Program-made: the position numbers and the translations under genes
Shown here: positions 15,340 through 24,744 of the stretch, piece after piece
How the letters are laid out: the number at the start of each line of letters is the position of its first letter
Numbering within the stretch: position 1 is the stretch's first letter
Assembly (NCBI RefSeq): GCF_003934285.1
Contig: NZ_RQWJ01000002.1
Location: 248,001 to 312,000 of the forward strand
Direction: 5' to 3'
DNA: 64,000 nt
Source: Brevundimonas fluminis
GTDB lineage: Bacteria; Pseudomonadota; Alphaproteobacteria; Caulobacterales; Caulobacteraceae
The notes under the pieces: model-generated
The model's database searches: none
Told to the model about the DNA's origin: nothing
The model's input: only the letters and a program-made list of their open reading frames with translations

Positions 15340-15966
15340 GAGTTCACGCCGCAGGCGCTGGATTCGCTGCGCCAGCCGCTGGAGACCGGCGAGGTCACGG
15401 TGGCCCGCGCCAACGCCCACGTGCGGTATCCGGCGCGCTTCCAGTTGGTCGCCGCCATGAACCCGTGCCGCTGCGGCCTCGGCGGGGCGGGCAAGGGGGC
15501 GTGCGGCAAGGCCCCGCGGTGCCAGCGCGACTATGCGGGACGCATCTCCGGGCCGCTGTTCGACCGCATCGACCTGACGGTCGAGGTGCCGGCCGTCACG
15601 GCCGCCGACATGGCCCTGCCGCCGCCCGCCGAGGGCACGGCCGAGGCCGCCTCCCGCGTCGCCGCCGCCCGCGAGGCCCAGACCGCGCGCACCGGCGGGA
15701 TCAACGCCCGGCTGGAAGGCGAGGCGCTGGACCGCTTCGCCGCGCCGGACGAGGCGGGCAAGGCCCTGTTGACCCGGGCGGGCGAGGCGGCGGGCCTGAC
15801 CGCGCGAGGCTGGACGCGGACCCTACGGCTGGCCCGCACCATCGCCGATCTGGACGGCGCCGACGGCATCCGCCGCACCCACGTGGCCGAGGCCCTGCTC
15901 TACCGCCGGTCCACCGTCGCGGCCCAGGACGATTTCGACAGACGGACCACGGTCCCCGCCTTCTGA
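15334..15966 (+). pseudogene. comM: comM/yifB, 3' fragment
   Basis: Resumes comM at EFTPQALDSLRQPLETG, in frame with the 5' fragment once the element and one duplication copy are removed. It contains the rest of the AAA+ core (NPCRCGLGG, the YAGRISGPLFDRIDL arginine-finger region) and the C-terminal Mg-chelatase domain (ARTIADLDGADGIRRTHVAEALLYR). Native sequence begins at 15340/15348. The ORF opens with an ATG inside the transposon repeat, so a Walker-less fragment could be made, but not a working helicase. Confidence 0.93.
15340..15347. repeat. Target-site duplication, right copy (GAGTTCAC)
   Basis: Exact copy of 8640-8647, at the junction of the right inverted repeat and comM. Confidence 0.95.
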
Positions 15967-15970
15967 CGGC

Positions 15971-16669
15971 TCAGTGCCCGCCGGTCGGATAGGGGGTGGT
16001 GACGCCCGAGCTGATCATCCCCGGGATGGCCTCCGACAGGCCCAGCAGAATGAACTGGATGGCCAGGGCGCACAGGATCAGACCCAGCACCCGCACGATG
16101 ATGGCCATTCCGACCTCGCCCAGCAGGCGGCTGATCGGCCCGGTCAGGGCGAAGCAGATGAAGGTCACGAACGCGGCGGCGGCGATGGCGACGTAGCCGG
16201 CCACCGTCGCCGCCGGCCCGATCTTGGCCGCTTCGCCGGCCTGGATGATCATGGTCGAGATCGCGCCCGGCCCGATCATCAGGGGCATGGCGAATGGCAC
16301 GACCAGCCGCTGGAACCGCCGGCGCGCATAGCCGCGCACGTCGGTGAGATCGGCGCCCGCGTCGGCGTCGGTGAAGCTCTTCAGGAAGTCGTCGCCGGTC
16401 ATGTGCAGCCCGAGCAGCAGCAGCAGGATGCCGCCCGCGATCCGGAACGCCGCCAGCGAGATGCCGAAGAACTGCAGCAGCGACAGGCCGGTCAGGAAGA
16501 AGAAGGCCAGCAGGAAGGCCGCGAAGATGCAGATCAGCGCCGCCAGCGACGCTCTCTGGCGAAGGCTGGCCCCCGCCGTCGCCGCCGCGAAGATCGGTAT
16601 GTTGCCGATGGGATCGACGAGCGCGAACAGCGCCACGAACAGGTTGACCCCCAGATCGACCGCGTCCAT
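15971..16669 (-). CDS. MarC/YchE family membrane protein (UPF0056)
   Basis: 232 residues with six hydrophobic helices. The signature ALFALVDPIGNIPIF near residues 14-28 and VPFAMPLMIGPGAISTMI in the middle are diagnostic for MarC. Transport substrate unknown; the old link to multiple antibiotic resistance is not supported for the family. I chose the ATG at 16669 (AAGGGAAC ribosome site) over a GTG at 16687. Convergent with comM. Confidence 0.9.
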   Translation of the reverse strand: MDAVDLGVNLFVALFALVDPIGNIPIFAAATAGASLRQRASLAALICIFAAFLLAFFFLTGLSLLQFFGISLAAFRIAGGILLLLLGLHMTGDDFLKSFTDADAGADLTDVRGYARRRFQRLVVPFAMPLMIGPGAISTMIIQAGEAAKIGPAATVAGYVAIAAAAFVTFICFALTGPISRLLGEVGMAIIVRVLGLILCALAIQFILLGLSEAIPGMISSGVTTPYPTGGH

Positions 16670-16758
16670 GACGTTCCCTTGCCCCACAACTCAGCCCGAG
16701 CGCCCATAAGGGCGGACGCGACCGCGCGCGTCCACCCCCCGGCGCCGAAAGGATTTCC

Positions 16759-17487
16759 ATGACCTCGCCCCTGCTCGCCGACCCGCGGCTGATCGTCGGT
16801 CTGGACCTGCCGTCGATCGACGCGGCGCGCGCCATGGTCGACCGGCTGGCGGACGGGGTGGAGAGCTACAAGGTCGGCCTTACCCTGCTGGCGCGCCCCG
16901 GGGGCGTGGCCTTCGCCCACGAACTGCGGGCGCGCGGCAAGATGGTGTTCCAGGACTGGAAGCTGCACGACATCGGCGCCCAGGTCGAAGGGGCCGCCCG
17001 CGCGGTGGCCGAAGGCGGCTGCGACCTGCTGACCGTCCACGCCCATCCACAGGTGATGCGCGCCGCGGTGAACGGACGCGACGCCGCGGGCGCCGACACG
17101 AAGATCCTCGGCGTCACCGTCCTGACCAGTCTGTCGGACGCCGATCTCGCCGACCTCGGGCACGCGGAGGACGCCGCCGGCCTCGTCGAGCGCCGCGTGC
17201 GTCAGGCGCTGGACTGCGGCATCGACGGCGTGGTCTCAAGCCCTCTCGAGGCGGCGCGGGTGCGCGAGATCGCGGTTCAGGCGGGGCGCCCCGACTTCCT
17301 GATCGTCACCCCCGGCGTGCGACCGGCGGGGGCCGACGCGGGCGACCAGCGGCGGGTGGCCACGCCCTCCCGCGCGCTCGCGGCGGGCGCGACCCACGTG
17401 GTGGTGGCGCGCCCCATCGTCGGCGACCCCTCGCCGCTCATGGCCGCGGCGCGGATCGCGGCGGAGATGCTTCAGCCCGCGGCCTGA
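16759..17487 (+). CDS. pyrF: Orotidine 5'-phosphate decarboxylase
   Basis: Last step of UMP synthesis. A 242-residue TIM barrel with the catalytic K-D pair in VFQDWKLHDIG (about residues 62-72), an N-terminal LIVGLDLPS, LLTVHAHP, and the phosphate loop FLIVTPGVRPAGADAGDQRRVATP. Length and motifs match bacterial class I PyrF. Monocistronic, with neighbours on the opposite strand. Confidence 0.94.
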   Translation: MTSPLLADPRLIVGLDLPSIDAARAMVDRLADGVESYKVGLTLLARPGGVAFAHELRARGKMVFQDWKLHDIGAQVEGAARAVAEGGCDLLTVHAHPQVMRAAVNGRDAAGADTKILGVTVLTSLSDADLADLGHAEDAAGLVERRVRQALDCGIDGVVSSPLEAARVREIAVQAGRPDFLIVTPGVRPAGADAGDQRRVATPSRALAAGATHVVVARPIVGDPSPLMAAARIAAEMLQPAA

Positions 17488-17490
17488 GCC

Positions 17491-18123
17491 TCAGCGGTCG
17501 TCCAGGATCGTGTAGCAGTCGCAGCCGCGCTCGTATCGGTCGCGCCGACGATGGTCCCTGCCGTAAGGCGGACGGTCGTCGTGATAGCCGTCGCGCTCAT
17601 AGTAGCCGCGCCGGTCGTGCCCGACGCTGTAGCCGTAGCGGCCGCCCCGGTCGTGCCCGCCCCAGGGCTGATAGCGGCCCCAGTGACCGCGGCGATCCGA
17701 CCAATGGGTGGTGTGCGAGTAGGCGTATCCGCCGCCGTAAGCATGCCCCCCGCCACAACGGTCGTGACACCCGTGGGTCGGAGGGGGCGGCGGCGGGGGC
17801 GGGGGATAGTGCCCGCCGCACCGGTCGCGGCAGCCCCGGCCGTAGCGGTCGTCGTAGCCATAGGCGTAGCTCTCGTAGCCGTAGCCGGAGCGGCCGTCGG
17901 CATAGGCGCCCGTCGCCGCATAGGCCGCGCCGCGCGTTTCCACCGCGACCTGCCCGCCATAGGCGTAACGGTAATCCTGCACCGTCGGCTGCCCGTAGGT
18001 GACGTAGCCCTGGCCGCCATAGGACGGCTGCCCGTAGGTGACGTAGCCCGACTGGGCCGTGGCCGCGCCGGCCAGCCCCAGAACGGCGGCGCCCGTCAGG
18101 GCTCCGAAGACGATGCGGCGCAT
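17491..18123 (-). CDS. Secreted Gly/Tyr/His-rich protein
   Basis: 210 residues with a signal peptide (AVLGLAGAATAQ). The mature part has repeated YVTYGQP, a nine-proline run (PPPPPPPPP), pairs of CRDRCGG and CHDRCGG, and an Arg/Asp/Tyr-rich tail ending CDCYTILDDR. Low-complexity surface or periplasmic proteins like this are common in Caulobacterales. No function can be assigned. Convergent with pyrF, 3 bp apart. Confidence 0.75.
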   Translation of the reverse strand: MRRIVFGALTGAAVLGLAGAATAQSGYVTYGQPSYGGQGYVTYGQPTVQDYRYAYGGQVAVETRGAAYAATGAYADGRSGYGYESYAYGYDDRYGRGCRDRCGGHYPPPPPPPPPTHGCHDRCGGGHAYGGGYAYSHTTHWSDRRGHWGRYQPWGGHDRGGRYGYSVGHDRRGYYERDGYHDDRPPYGRDHRRRDRYERGCDCYTILDDR

Positions 18124-18230
18124 GGGTCCCTCCTCCGCGCGGTTGCGGAAACGTTAACGCCGTTCGGGCCGACGGGTTCGGAAAACCTGATCCAGGCGAG
18201 CGGCCGTCCGCGATTTCGCGCTGCGGGCGA

Positions 18231-18458
18231 TCAGAAGTCGATCGCCAGACCCTTCTTCTCCCAGTCGCCGTAACGCGTGGGCTCCGGGCCGCGCGGGCCG
18301 CCGTCCTCGGGCGCGAGCTCGACCGGGGCCGCGGCCAGTCGCCGGGCCTCGGCCTCCATCAGCGCCGCCCGCTCCACCGCCGTCAGGACGCGGTCGGGAC
18401 GGGCCCCGGGAACGTCGGGATTGAGGCCGGGCTCCGGCATGGTGGGCGCTTCGGTCAC
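18231..18458 (-). CDS. Succinate dehydrogenase assembly factor 4-like protein (DUF1674)
   Basis: 75 residues. The C-terminal [23 protein letters not shown] region is the DUF1674/SdhAF4 signature. In eukaryotes SDHAF4 binds flavinated SdhA and helps assemble complex II; alphaproteobacteria carry homologues. The N-terminus is disordered. It is divergent from htpX with 77 bp between starts. Confidence 0.85.
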   Translation of the reverse strand: MTEAPTMPEPGLNPDVPGARPDRVLTAVERAALMEAEARRLAAAPVELAPEDGGPRGPEPTRYGDWEKKGLAIDF

Positions 18459-18535
18459 AGGGTCGGTCTCTTGAGGCGGAGGGGCGCGATCTCATTTAAT
18501 GGGCCTCCTCGCCCGGCGCGACCCCTGGACCCGTG

Positions 18536-19489
18536 ATGAACCACCTCAAGACCTTCGTCCTGCTGGCTGCCCTGACCGCCCTGTTCGGCGCCGTCGGCCT
18601 GTGGATCGGCGGCTTCAACGGCATGCTGATCGCCCTTGCGATCGCGGCGGCGATGAACCTGTTCAGCTACTGGAACGCCGACAAGATCGTGCTGCGCCTC
18701 TACCGCGCCCAGCCCGTGGACGAGACCCATCCCAACGCCATGGTCCGCGCCTACGTCGACGACGTGCTGGAGATGGCGGCGGGCGCCGGCCTGCCGCGTC
18801 CGAAGGTGGCGATCATCCCCTCGGACCAGCCGAACGCCTTCGCCACCGGACGCGACCCGAAGAATGCGGCCGTCTGCGCCACCACCGGTCTGCTGGACTT
18901 GCTGACCCGGGAGGAGGTCCGGGCCGTCATGGCGCACGAACTGGCGCACGTGAAGAATCGCGACACCCTGACCATGACGGTGACGGCGACCATCGCCGGC
19001 GCGATCTCGGCCTTGGCCAACTTCGCCCTCATCTTCGGCGGCGACCGCGACCGGCCGGGCGGGATCGTGGGCACGATCGCCCTGATGCTGCTGGCGCCCA
19101 TGGCGGCGGCGCTCGTTCAGATGGCGATCAGCCGCTCGCGCGAATACGAGGCGGACCGCGTCGGCGCGGAGATCGCGGGTGATCCCCACGCTCTCGCCCG
19201 CGCCCTGCAGAAGATCGAGGCTCACGCCCGGCGCATCATGAACCCCACGGCGGAGCGCAATCCCGCCTCGGCCCAGCTGTTCATCATCAATCCGCTGGCG
19301 GGCAAGGGGGCCGACAACCTGTTCTCGACCCACCCGGCCACGGGCAACCGCGTCCGCGCGCTCATGGAGATCGGCGAGCGGTCGGGCCTGCGGCCCGGCC
19401 CGGCGGCGTCCGCGGCCGCGGCGTTCACCGGCCCCACGGGAACCAGCGTGCCGACGACGTCGGACAGACCCCGCGGCCCTTGGGGCTGA
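18536..19489 (+). CDS. htpX: Membrane zinc metalloprotease HtpX (M48)
   Basis: Membrane-protein quality control. Two N-terminal membrane helices ([34 protein letters not shown]), the zinc motif [10 protein letters not shown], a second pair of hydrophobic segments after it, and the third ligand in [10 protein letters not shown]. The length of 317 residues is slightly above average because of a disordered C-terminus ([13 protein letters not shown]). I chose ATG at 18536; a GTG one codon earlier is possible. Confidence 0.94.
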   Translation: MNHLKTFVLLAALTALFGAVGLWIGGFNGMLIALAIAAAMNLFSYWNADKIVLRLYRAQPVDETHPNAMVRAYVDDVLEMAAGAGLPRPKVAIIPSDQPNAFATGRDPKNAAVCATTGLLDLLTREEVRAVMAHELAHVKNRDTLTMTVTATIAGAISALANFALIFGGDRDRPGGIVGTIALMLLAPMAAALVQMAISRSREYEADRVGAEIAGDPHALARALQKIEAHARRIMNPTAERNPASAQLFIINPLAGKGADNLFSTHPATGNRVRALMEIGERSGLRPGPAASAAAAFTGPTGTSVPTTSDRPRGPWG

Positions 19490-19514
19490 GCCCCCGCCGC
19501 GTCATGATGGGGCG

Positions 19515-19916
19515 ATGATCCGCCCGCCCGAGTCAGAACTGGAATTCCGCTTCTTCCGCGCCGGCGGCCCCGGCGGCCAGAACGTCAACAAGGTGTCGAC
19601 GGCGGTGCAGCTGCGCTTCGATGCGCGCGGATCGCCCAGCCTGCCGGAGGACGTGCGCGCGCGCCTGATGCGGCTGGCCGGGTCGCGGCTCACCACCGAC
19701 GGCGTGATCGTGATCCAGGCCGTCCGGTACCGGACCCAGGAGCGCAACCGCCAGGACGCCCTGGACCGTCTGCACGACCTGATCGACCGCGCAGCGGTGC
19801 GGCCGGTGAAGCGGGTCGCCACGCGGCCGACCCGCGCCTCGAAGGAGCGGCGTCTCCAGGCCAAGTCGGTGCGCTCGGGCATCAAGTCGGGTCGCGGGCG
19901 CCCCGACCTCGACTGA
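19515..19916 (+). CDS. arfB: Ribosome-rescue peptidyl-tRNA hydrolase ArfB (YaeJ)
   Basis: 133 residues. The GGQ loop appears as RAGGPGGQNVNKVST (about 15-29), which hydrolyses peptidyl-tRNA on stalled ribosomes. The C-terminal basic tail (KRVATRPTRASKERR, AKSVRSGIKSGRG) enters the empty mRNA channel. The small size and tail separate it from full release factors. It starts 25 bp after htpX. Confidence 0.93.
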   Translation: MIRPPESELEFRFFRAGGPGGQNVNKVSTAVQLRFDARGSPSLPEDVRARLMRLAGSRLTTDGVIVIQAVRYRTQERNRQDALDRLHDLIDRAAVRPVKRVATRPTRASKERRLQAKSVRSGIKSGRGRPDLD

Positions 19917-19920
19917 GGCC

Positions 19921-20400
19921 TCACTCGCCCGGCGCGGCCTCGGGCGTCTGTTCGATCGGCGGGGCCGGGCGGAACAGCAGGGCGGCGATCTTCCCGGCCT
20001 CGTCGAAGCCGACGACCCACTGCGTGTCCGCCTGTTCGAAACGGACCAGAAACAGGTCGGCGCCGTCGCGATGCTGGAAGAATTCGACGCTCTCCAGGGC
20101 GCCGAGACCCCGGATGATTTCGACGGCCTGGGCCTCGCCCGGCTGGAGTTGGGCGGCCAGGTTCGGCGTGAAGGCGTTCCAGTCGACCGTGCCGGTCTGA
20201 AGGCCGCCGATGAAGGCCCGGATCGCCGGCTCGGCGCGCGGATCGGCCTCGGTGCGCTGCTGCGTGGCGACAGCGGTCTGCCGCCCGCTGGCGTCGAAGG
20301 TGTTCTGGATGCGCCCGGCGGCGACGGTCTCTTCCTGCGCCGCGGCGGCGCCGGCGAGCAGCAGGGTGGCGGCAAAGGCGCCGACGGCGAGGGTCTTCAT
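19921..20400 (-). CDS. Secreted hypothetical protein (159 residues)
   Basis: Start at the ATG at 20400 gives a clear signal peptide (MKTLAVGAFAATLLLAGAAAAQ). The mature part reads like a DUF-type beta sandwich that senses or binds something (FFQHRDGADLFLVRFEQADTQWVVGFDEAGKIAALLFRP), similar in layout to proteins described as DUF3887-like or g-type lysozyme inhibitor-like, but I cannot assign it. Downstream of ubiB on the same strand. Confidence 0.7.
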   Translation of the reverse strand: MKTLAVGAFAATLLLAGAAAAQEETVAAGRIQNTFDASGRQTAVATQQRTEADPRAEPAIRAFIGGLQTGTVDWNAFTPNLAAQLQPGEAQAVEIIRGLGALESVEFFQHRDGADLFLVRFEQADTQWVVGFDEAGKIAALLFRPAPPIEQTPEAAPGE

Positions 20401-20432
20401 GGGGACGGAACTCCTGAACGCGGCCCTGATCG

Positions 20433-22028
20433 TCAGAGGATGCGCGGCCAAAACGACAGAACGAGGGCGGACGCTCCCGCCAGCAGGGCGAGGACCGCGA
20501 CGATTCCGGGCCATCGCGGGTCAGGGCGGGTCTCGACGACCACCGCCGGAGCCGGCGGCTCCTGGGCCTGACGCGCCAGAGCCTTCAGCACGGCCCGGAC
20601 CTCCTCCAGCAAGTCGCGGACCTGGGCCTGCGGACCGAGCTCCCGCCGGATCCAGGCGGCCACCACGGGCTGAGCCGCCGCCCACAGGTCGTGGTCCGGA
20701 TTCAGCCGGCGCGCCACGCCCTCGACCGAAACCATCGTCTTCTGCAGCAGGATCAGCTCCGGCCGCAGGCGCATGTCGAACAGATCGGTGATCTCGAACA
20801 GCTGGCCCAGAAGGCGGCCCATCGACACCTGCGACGCCTGCTTGCCGATGACCGGCTCGCCCACCGCGCGCAGGGCCTGGGCGAAAGCCTCGACGGAATG
20901 TTCCGGCGGCACGTATCCGGCCTCGAAATGCACCCGGGCGATGCGGTCGTAGTCGCGGTTCAGGAAGCCCCACAGGATCTCGGCCAGATACTTCCGCTCC
21001 GCCGGGCCGAGGCGTCCGACGATGCCGAAGTCGACCGCGGTAAGTTCGGCCGGGGCGTGACAGAACAGGTTTCCCTCGTGCAGGTCGGCGTGGAAGGTGC
21101 CGTGATCCAGGGCCTGGATCAGGAAGGCCCGCACCACGTTGTCGGCCAGGGCGTTGCGGTCGACGCCCGGCTGTTCGGCCGCCGCGGGGTCGGTCATGGG
21201 CAGGCCCGGGGCCCATTCCAGCGTCAGCACGCGCTTGCCGACGCCGTCCCAGATGACGGCCGGCGCCGACATGTGGGCCCGCCCCTCCGCGCGGGCCTTG
21301 CCCATCACCTCGCCCAATTCCGACGCCGCGGCGGCTTCCAGCCGCATGTCCAGCTCGATCTGCATCGAACGGGCGACGATCTCGACGAAGGCGCGCGGCT
21401 CCAGCCGGCGAGAGGGCTCGACGAACCGCTCGGCCAGACGGGCGGCCAGCCGCATGGCGTCCAGTCCGCGCGCCACGCGCCGCTCGACGCCGGGGCGCAG
21501 GACCTTGACCGCCACCTTCCGCCCGTCGGCGAGGAACGCGGGGTGGGCCTGCGCCAGCGAGGCGGCGGCCACGGCGGGCTGCAGGTCCGTGAACAGGCTT
21601 TCGACCGGACGGCCCAGCGCGCGCTCGATCTCGCGCCGCGCCTCCTCGACCGCAAAGGGCGGCAGGCGGTCCTTCAGCCGGCCCAGATCGCGAGCGAACT
21701 GCACGCCGAAGATGTCGGCCCGGGTGGCCAGCACCTGCCCCAGTTTGATGGCGACCGGACCGAGGCTCTCGAAGGCGCGACCGACGCGTTCGCCGGGGCG
21801 ACCCGTCCGGGACTGCGCCCCGGCGAACAGGTGGAAGAGCCGCGCCGCCAGCCGGGCCGCGGGCGGGAGCAGAGGCGTCACCTCCCGCGGGATCAGGGCG
21901 TCGTGGCGCAGCAGGACCCAGCCCCAGCGCAGCAGGCGGGCGAAGGCGTCGAGCGGCCGCCGCACCGGCTGGGCGGCCGGGACGGGCGGCGGCGTCGCGA
22001 CGTCGGTCAGACGGGTCAGATCGCCCAC
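20433..22028 (-). CDS. ubiB: Ubiquinone biosynthesis kinase-like protein UbiB
   Basis: About 531 residues. An atypical protein-kinase-like ATPase of the ABC1/ADCK family needed for coenzyme Q synthesis. [11 protein letters not shown] is the KxGQ motif, [12 protein letters not shown] replaces the normal P-loop, [10 protein letters not shown] has the ATP lysine, and [10 protein letters not shown] and [10 protein letters not shown] are the catalytic loop and DFG-like motif. Two C-terminal hydrophobic helices anchor it. The best start is a GTG at 22028, overlapping ubiE by 13 nt; the frame extends further upstream but lies inside ubiE. Confidence 0.92.
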   Translation of the reverse strand: MGDLTRLTDVATPPPVPAAQPVRRPLDAFARLLRWGWVLLRHDALIPREVTPLLPPAARLAARLFHLFAGAQSRTGRPGERVGRAFESLGPVAIKLGQVLATRADIFGVQFARDLGRLKDRLPPFAVEEARREIERALGRPVESLFTDLQPAVAAASLAQAHPAFLADGRKVAVKVLRPGVERRVARGLDAMRLAARLAERFVEPSRRLEPRAFVEIVARSMQIELDMRLEAAAASELGEVMGKARAEGRAHMSAPAVIWDGVGKRVLTLEWAPGLPMTDPAAAEQPGVDRNALADNVVRAFLIQALDHGTFHADLHEGNLFCHAPAELTAVDFGIVGRLGPAERKYLAEILWGFLNRDYDRIARVHFEAGYVPPEHSVEAFAQALRAVGEPVIGKQASQVSMGRLLGQLFEITDLFDMRLRPELILLQKTMVSVEGVARRLNPDHDLWAAAQPVVAAWIRRELGPQAQVRDLLEEVRAVLKALARQAQEPPAPAVVVETRPDPRWPGIVAVLALLAGASALVLSFWPRIL

Positions 22029-22792
22029 CCCTGATGCAGGGCGGCGACCCCGCCCGACAGGTTGGTCACCGACACGCGGCCGAAGCCCGCGGCCTCGATC
22101 ATGGCCTTGAACCTCTGCTGGTCGGGGAAGCGGCGGATGCTTTCGACCAGGTAGACGTAGCTGTCCTCGTCCCTGGCCACCCACTTGCCGATCCGGGGAA
22201 TGGCGTGGAAGGACCAGGCGTCGTAGGCGGCGCGGATCGCCGCGGCGGTCGGACGGCTGAACTCCAGACACAGGAATCGCCCGCCCGGCTTCAGCACGCG
22301 GCGCGCCTCTCGCAGGGCCTGGTCCACGTCGGCCACGTTGCGTATGCCGAAGCCGATCGAATAGGCGTCGACCGAGGCGTCGGGGAGGGGAAGCCTCATG
22401 GCGTCGCCGACGACCCAGGTCAGCTCGGGCTCGGACCCGCGGGCGATGCCGGCGCGGATCATCTCCGCGTTGTAGTCCAGCACGATGACCGAGGCGTCGG
22501 GCCCGCCGTTGCGCTCCTGTGCCTTGCGGGCCAGCGCCGCATAGCGCCGCGCGAGGTCGCCGGTGCCCCCGGCGACGTCCAGGATGGTCTCGCCCGGCCG
22601 CGGATTCATGCGCGCCGCCACGGCGTCCTTCCACAGCCGATGCACGCCCCCGGACATGAGGTCGTTCATGCGGTCGTAGCTGGGAGCGACGGATTCGAAC
22701 ACGCCGCGCACGGCGCGCACCTTCTCGTCCGCCTCCAGATCGCGGAAGCCGAAGGGGGAGGTCTTGCGGGAGCCTGCGGCGGCGTCGGTCAT
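22016..22792 (-). CDS. ubiE: Ubiquinone/menaquinone C-methyltransferase UbiE
   Basis: SAM-dependent methylation of the demethylubiquinone ring. 258 residues with [20 protein letters not shown] at the start, SAM motif [38 protein letters not shown] and the family-specific LEFSRP. Translationally coupled to ubiB. In many relatives mutM and coaBC flank this pair, but neither is seen here. Confidence 0.95.
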   Translation of the reverse strand: MTDAAAGSRKTSPFGFRDLEADEKVRAVRGVFESVAPSYDRMNDLMSGGVHRLWKDAVAARMNPRPGETILDVAGGTGDLARRYAALARKAQERNGGPDASVIVLDYNAEMIRAGIARGSEPELTWVVGDAMRLPLPDASVDAYSIGFGIRNVADVDQALREARRVLKPGGRFLCLEFSRPTAAAIRAAYDAWSFHAIPRIGKWVARDEDSYVYLVESIRRFPDQQRFKAMIEAAGFGRVSVTNLSGGVAALHQGWAI

Positions 22793-22847
22793 GGGCGCGG
22801 TTTAGCCGCCCCGACGGGCCGCGTCACGCGTCCTCGGGGTCGCGGCT

Positions 22848-23549
22848 TCAGCCGAACTTGGGCAATGGCACGCCCAGATCGGTCGAGACCGCGCGCATCA
22901 TGCGGTAGCAGCCGCAGGACGCCTTCTCGAGTCCCGGCCGGTTCAGGATTTCGACCCAGCCCCGACCGCGGGCGATCAGCTTGCGGTCTTCCAGAAGGGC
23001 GCCGATTTCGCTGACGGTCGCGCGGCGCACGCCCAGCATGCCGGCGATGTCCTGCTGGGTCAGGTCGAAGCGGTCGGAGTCGGCGCGGTCGTGCAGGGTC
23101 AGCAGCCAGCGGGCCAGCCGCTCGTCAAGGCGGTGCTGGGCGTTGCAGGCGGCGGTCTGCTGGACCTGGGCGAGCAGGTTTTCGGTGAAGCGCGACAGGG
23201 CCGCACGCATGGGTTCGCTCCTGGACAGGGCGTCGGAGAAGACGTCCGCGGGGCAGCAGGCCGCGGAGCCCTCGATCTGCGCGATCGCGCGGCTGGAGGC
23301 GCGGGCGTTCAGGGGGCCGCAGGTCACGCCGACGAGGCCCTCGCGGCCGATGGCCGCGGTCTCGACCATGCGGTCGTCGGCGAGGACCGTCATCAGCGAC
23401 ACGACCCCATCCAGCGGAAACCAGACCTCGTCCACCGCCTCGCCGGCGTCGAACAGAGTCTGACCCTGCACGAAGGGCCTTTCGTTCAGATGCGGCTCGA
23501 TGCGCCGCCGGTCGGCGGGCTCAAGCGCCTCGATCCATAGATTGCTCAT
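22848..23549 (-). CDS. Crp/Fnr-family transcriptional regulator
   Basis: 233 residues: a cyclic-nucleotide-binding-like beta barrel (about 15-125, LFDAGEAVDEVWFPLDGVVSLMTV) and a winged helix (about 150-215) with LTQQDIAGMLGVRRATVSEIGALLEDRKLI. It has no N-terminal Fnr Cys cluster. The tail KASCGCYRMMRA has two Cys. This Crp subgroup (FPLDGVVSL, GREGLVG) is frequent in alphaproteobacteria; its ligand is unknown. Confidence 0.85.
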   Translation of the reverse strand: MSNLWIEALEPADRRRIEPHLNERPFVQGQTLFDAGEAVDEVWFPLDGVVSLMTVLADDRMVETAAIGREGLVGVTCGPLNARASSRAIAQIEGSAACCPADVFSDALSRSEPMRAALSRFTENLLAQVQQTAACNAQHRLDERLARWLLTLHDRADSDRFDLTQQDIAGMLGVRRATVSEIGALLEDRKLIARGRGWVEILNRPGLEKASCGCYRMMRAVSTDLGVPLPKFG

Positions 23550-23659
23550 GACATGACCCCGTTACGGCGACGTACGGCAACGCTCCAGCTTGGCCGCGCG
23601 TTCCGCCGCGCTTGTCGGCGCGTCCTCACGAGGCTAGGCCGGAGCAAACGGAGGACGCC

Positions 23660-23959
23660 ATGGCGGACAGGCTGAACGTGGACGCGGTTCTGAAGGACCT
23701 GCCGCTCTGGCGCGCGGAGCCGGGCGACCGGCCCGCGATCCGACGGACTCTGAAGTTCGCCGACTTCAACGCGGCCTTCGGCTTCATGACCCGGGTGGCG
23801 CTTCATGCCGACAAGGCCGACCACCATCCGGAATGGTCCAACGTCTACAACGGTGTGGAGATCGTTCTGACCACCCACGACGCCGGCGGCGTGACGGACA
23901 AGGACGTGACCCTGGCCCGCTTCGTCGACGAGACCGCCGCCGCCATGGGCGGCAAGTGA
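23660..23959 (+). CDS. phhB: 4a-hydroxytetrahydrobiopterin dehydratase (PCD/DCoH)
   Basis: 99 residues. Regenerates pterin cofactor after aromatic hydroxylation. The family core is FKFADFN-like ([18 protein letters not shown]), then the catalytic [36 protein letters not shown] site lies before the ATG. The stop overlaps the start of the SDR gene (TGATG). Confidence 0.92.
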   Translation: MADRLNVDAVLKDLPLWRAEPGDRPAIRRTLKFADFNAAFGFMTRVALHADKADHHPEWSNVYNGVEIVLTTHDAGGVTDKDVTLARFVDETAAAMGGK

Positions 23960-24741
23960 TGGCCGGTCGCGTCGCGGGCAAACGCGCCCTGGTCACGGGC
24001 GGCGCCGGCGGGCTGGGCCGCGCCATGGCCAGGATGCTGGCGCGCGAGGGAGCGAAGGTGGCGATCACCGACGTCGACGGCGCGGCGGCCGACGCCCTGG
24101 CTGAAGAGATCAACGCCGAGGTTCCCGGCGCGGCCTTCGGCTTCGCGCACGACGTCGCGGACGAAGCCCGATGGGCCGAGGTCGTCGCCGACGCCGTCGA
24201 GGCCATGGGCGGCCTGTCGGTGCTCGTGAACAACGCCGGGATCGGCGGCGACCTCGTGTTCGTCGAGGGCGACACGGCGGCCAACTGGGACCGGCAGTAC
24301 CAGGTCAACCTTCGCTCCGTGATGTTCGGCTGCAAGCACGCCATGCCGCATCTCCGCGCTGCGGCGCCGGCCTCGATCATCAACATCTCGTCGATCGCCG
24401 GCCTCGCCGCCGGGCCGGGGATGGGGGCCTACAACGCCACCAAGGCCGGGGTCTGGATGTACACCAAGACCGTCGCGCTGGAGGCCGCCAAGGCCGAGTG
24501 GAACGTGCGCTGCAACTCGGTCCACCCCGTGTTCATCAAGACCCCGATCCTGGACCCCTTCGTCGCCATGGCCGGCGGCGACGAGGGCGCGGCGCACCAG
24601 AAGCTGGCGCGCGGCATCCCGCTGAAGCGCATCGGCGAGCCGGACGACGTGGCGTTCTGCGTGCTCTACCTCGCCTCGGACGAGTCGAAATTCGTCACCG
24701 GCGCCGAGTTCAAGATCGACGGCGGCATGACCGCCCAGTGA
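23959..24741 (+). CDS. Short-chain dehydrogenase/reductase
   Basis: 260 residues with a classical SDR layout: TGGAGGLGRAMA for NAD(P), NNAGIG, INISSIAGL (catalytic Ser), YNATK (Tyr-Lys) and a C-terminal FVTGAEFKIDGGMTAQ. An acidic Asp in ITDVDG after beta-2 favours NAD(H). The substrate is unknown; relatives include cyclohexanol and 3-hydroxysteroid dehydrogenases. Coupled to phhB. Confidence 0.9.
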   Translation: MAGRVAGKRALVTGGAGGLGRAMARMLAREGAKVAITDVDGAAADALAEEINAEVPGAAFGFAHDVADEARWAEVVADAVEAMGGLSVLVNNAGIGGDLVFVEGDTAANWDRQYQVNLRSVMFGCKHAMPHLRAAAPASIINISSIAGLAAGPGMGAYNATKAGVWMYTKTVALEAAKAEWNVRCNSVHPVFIKTPILDPFVAMAGGDEGAAHQKLARGIPLKRIGEPDDVAFCVLYLASDESKFVTGAEFKIDGGMTAQ

Positions 24742-24744
24742 GCG

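Noticed and set aside
22029-22634. Upstream extension of the ubiB frame
   Set aside because: It lies wholly inside ubiE on the same strand, lacks conserved sequence, and UbiB normally has about 520 residues.
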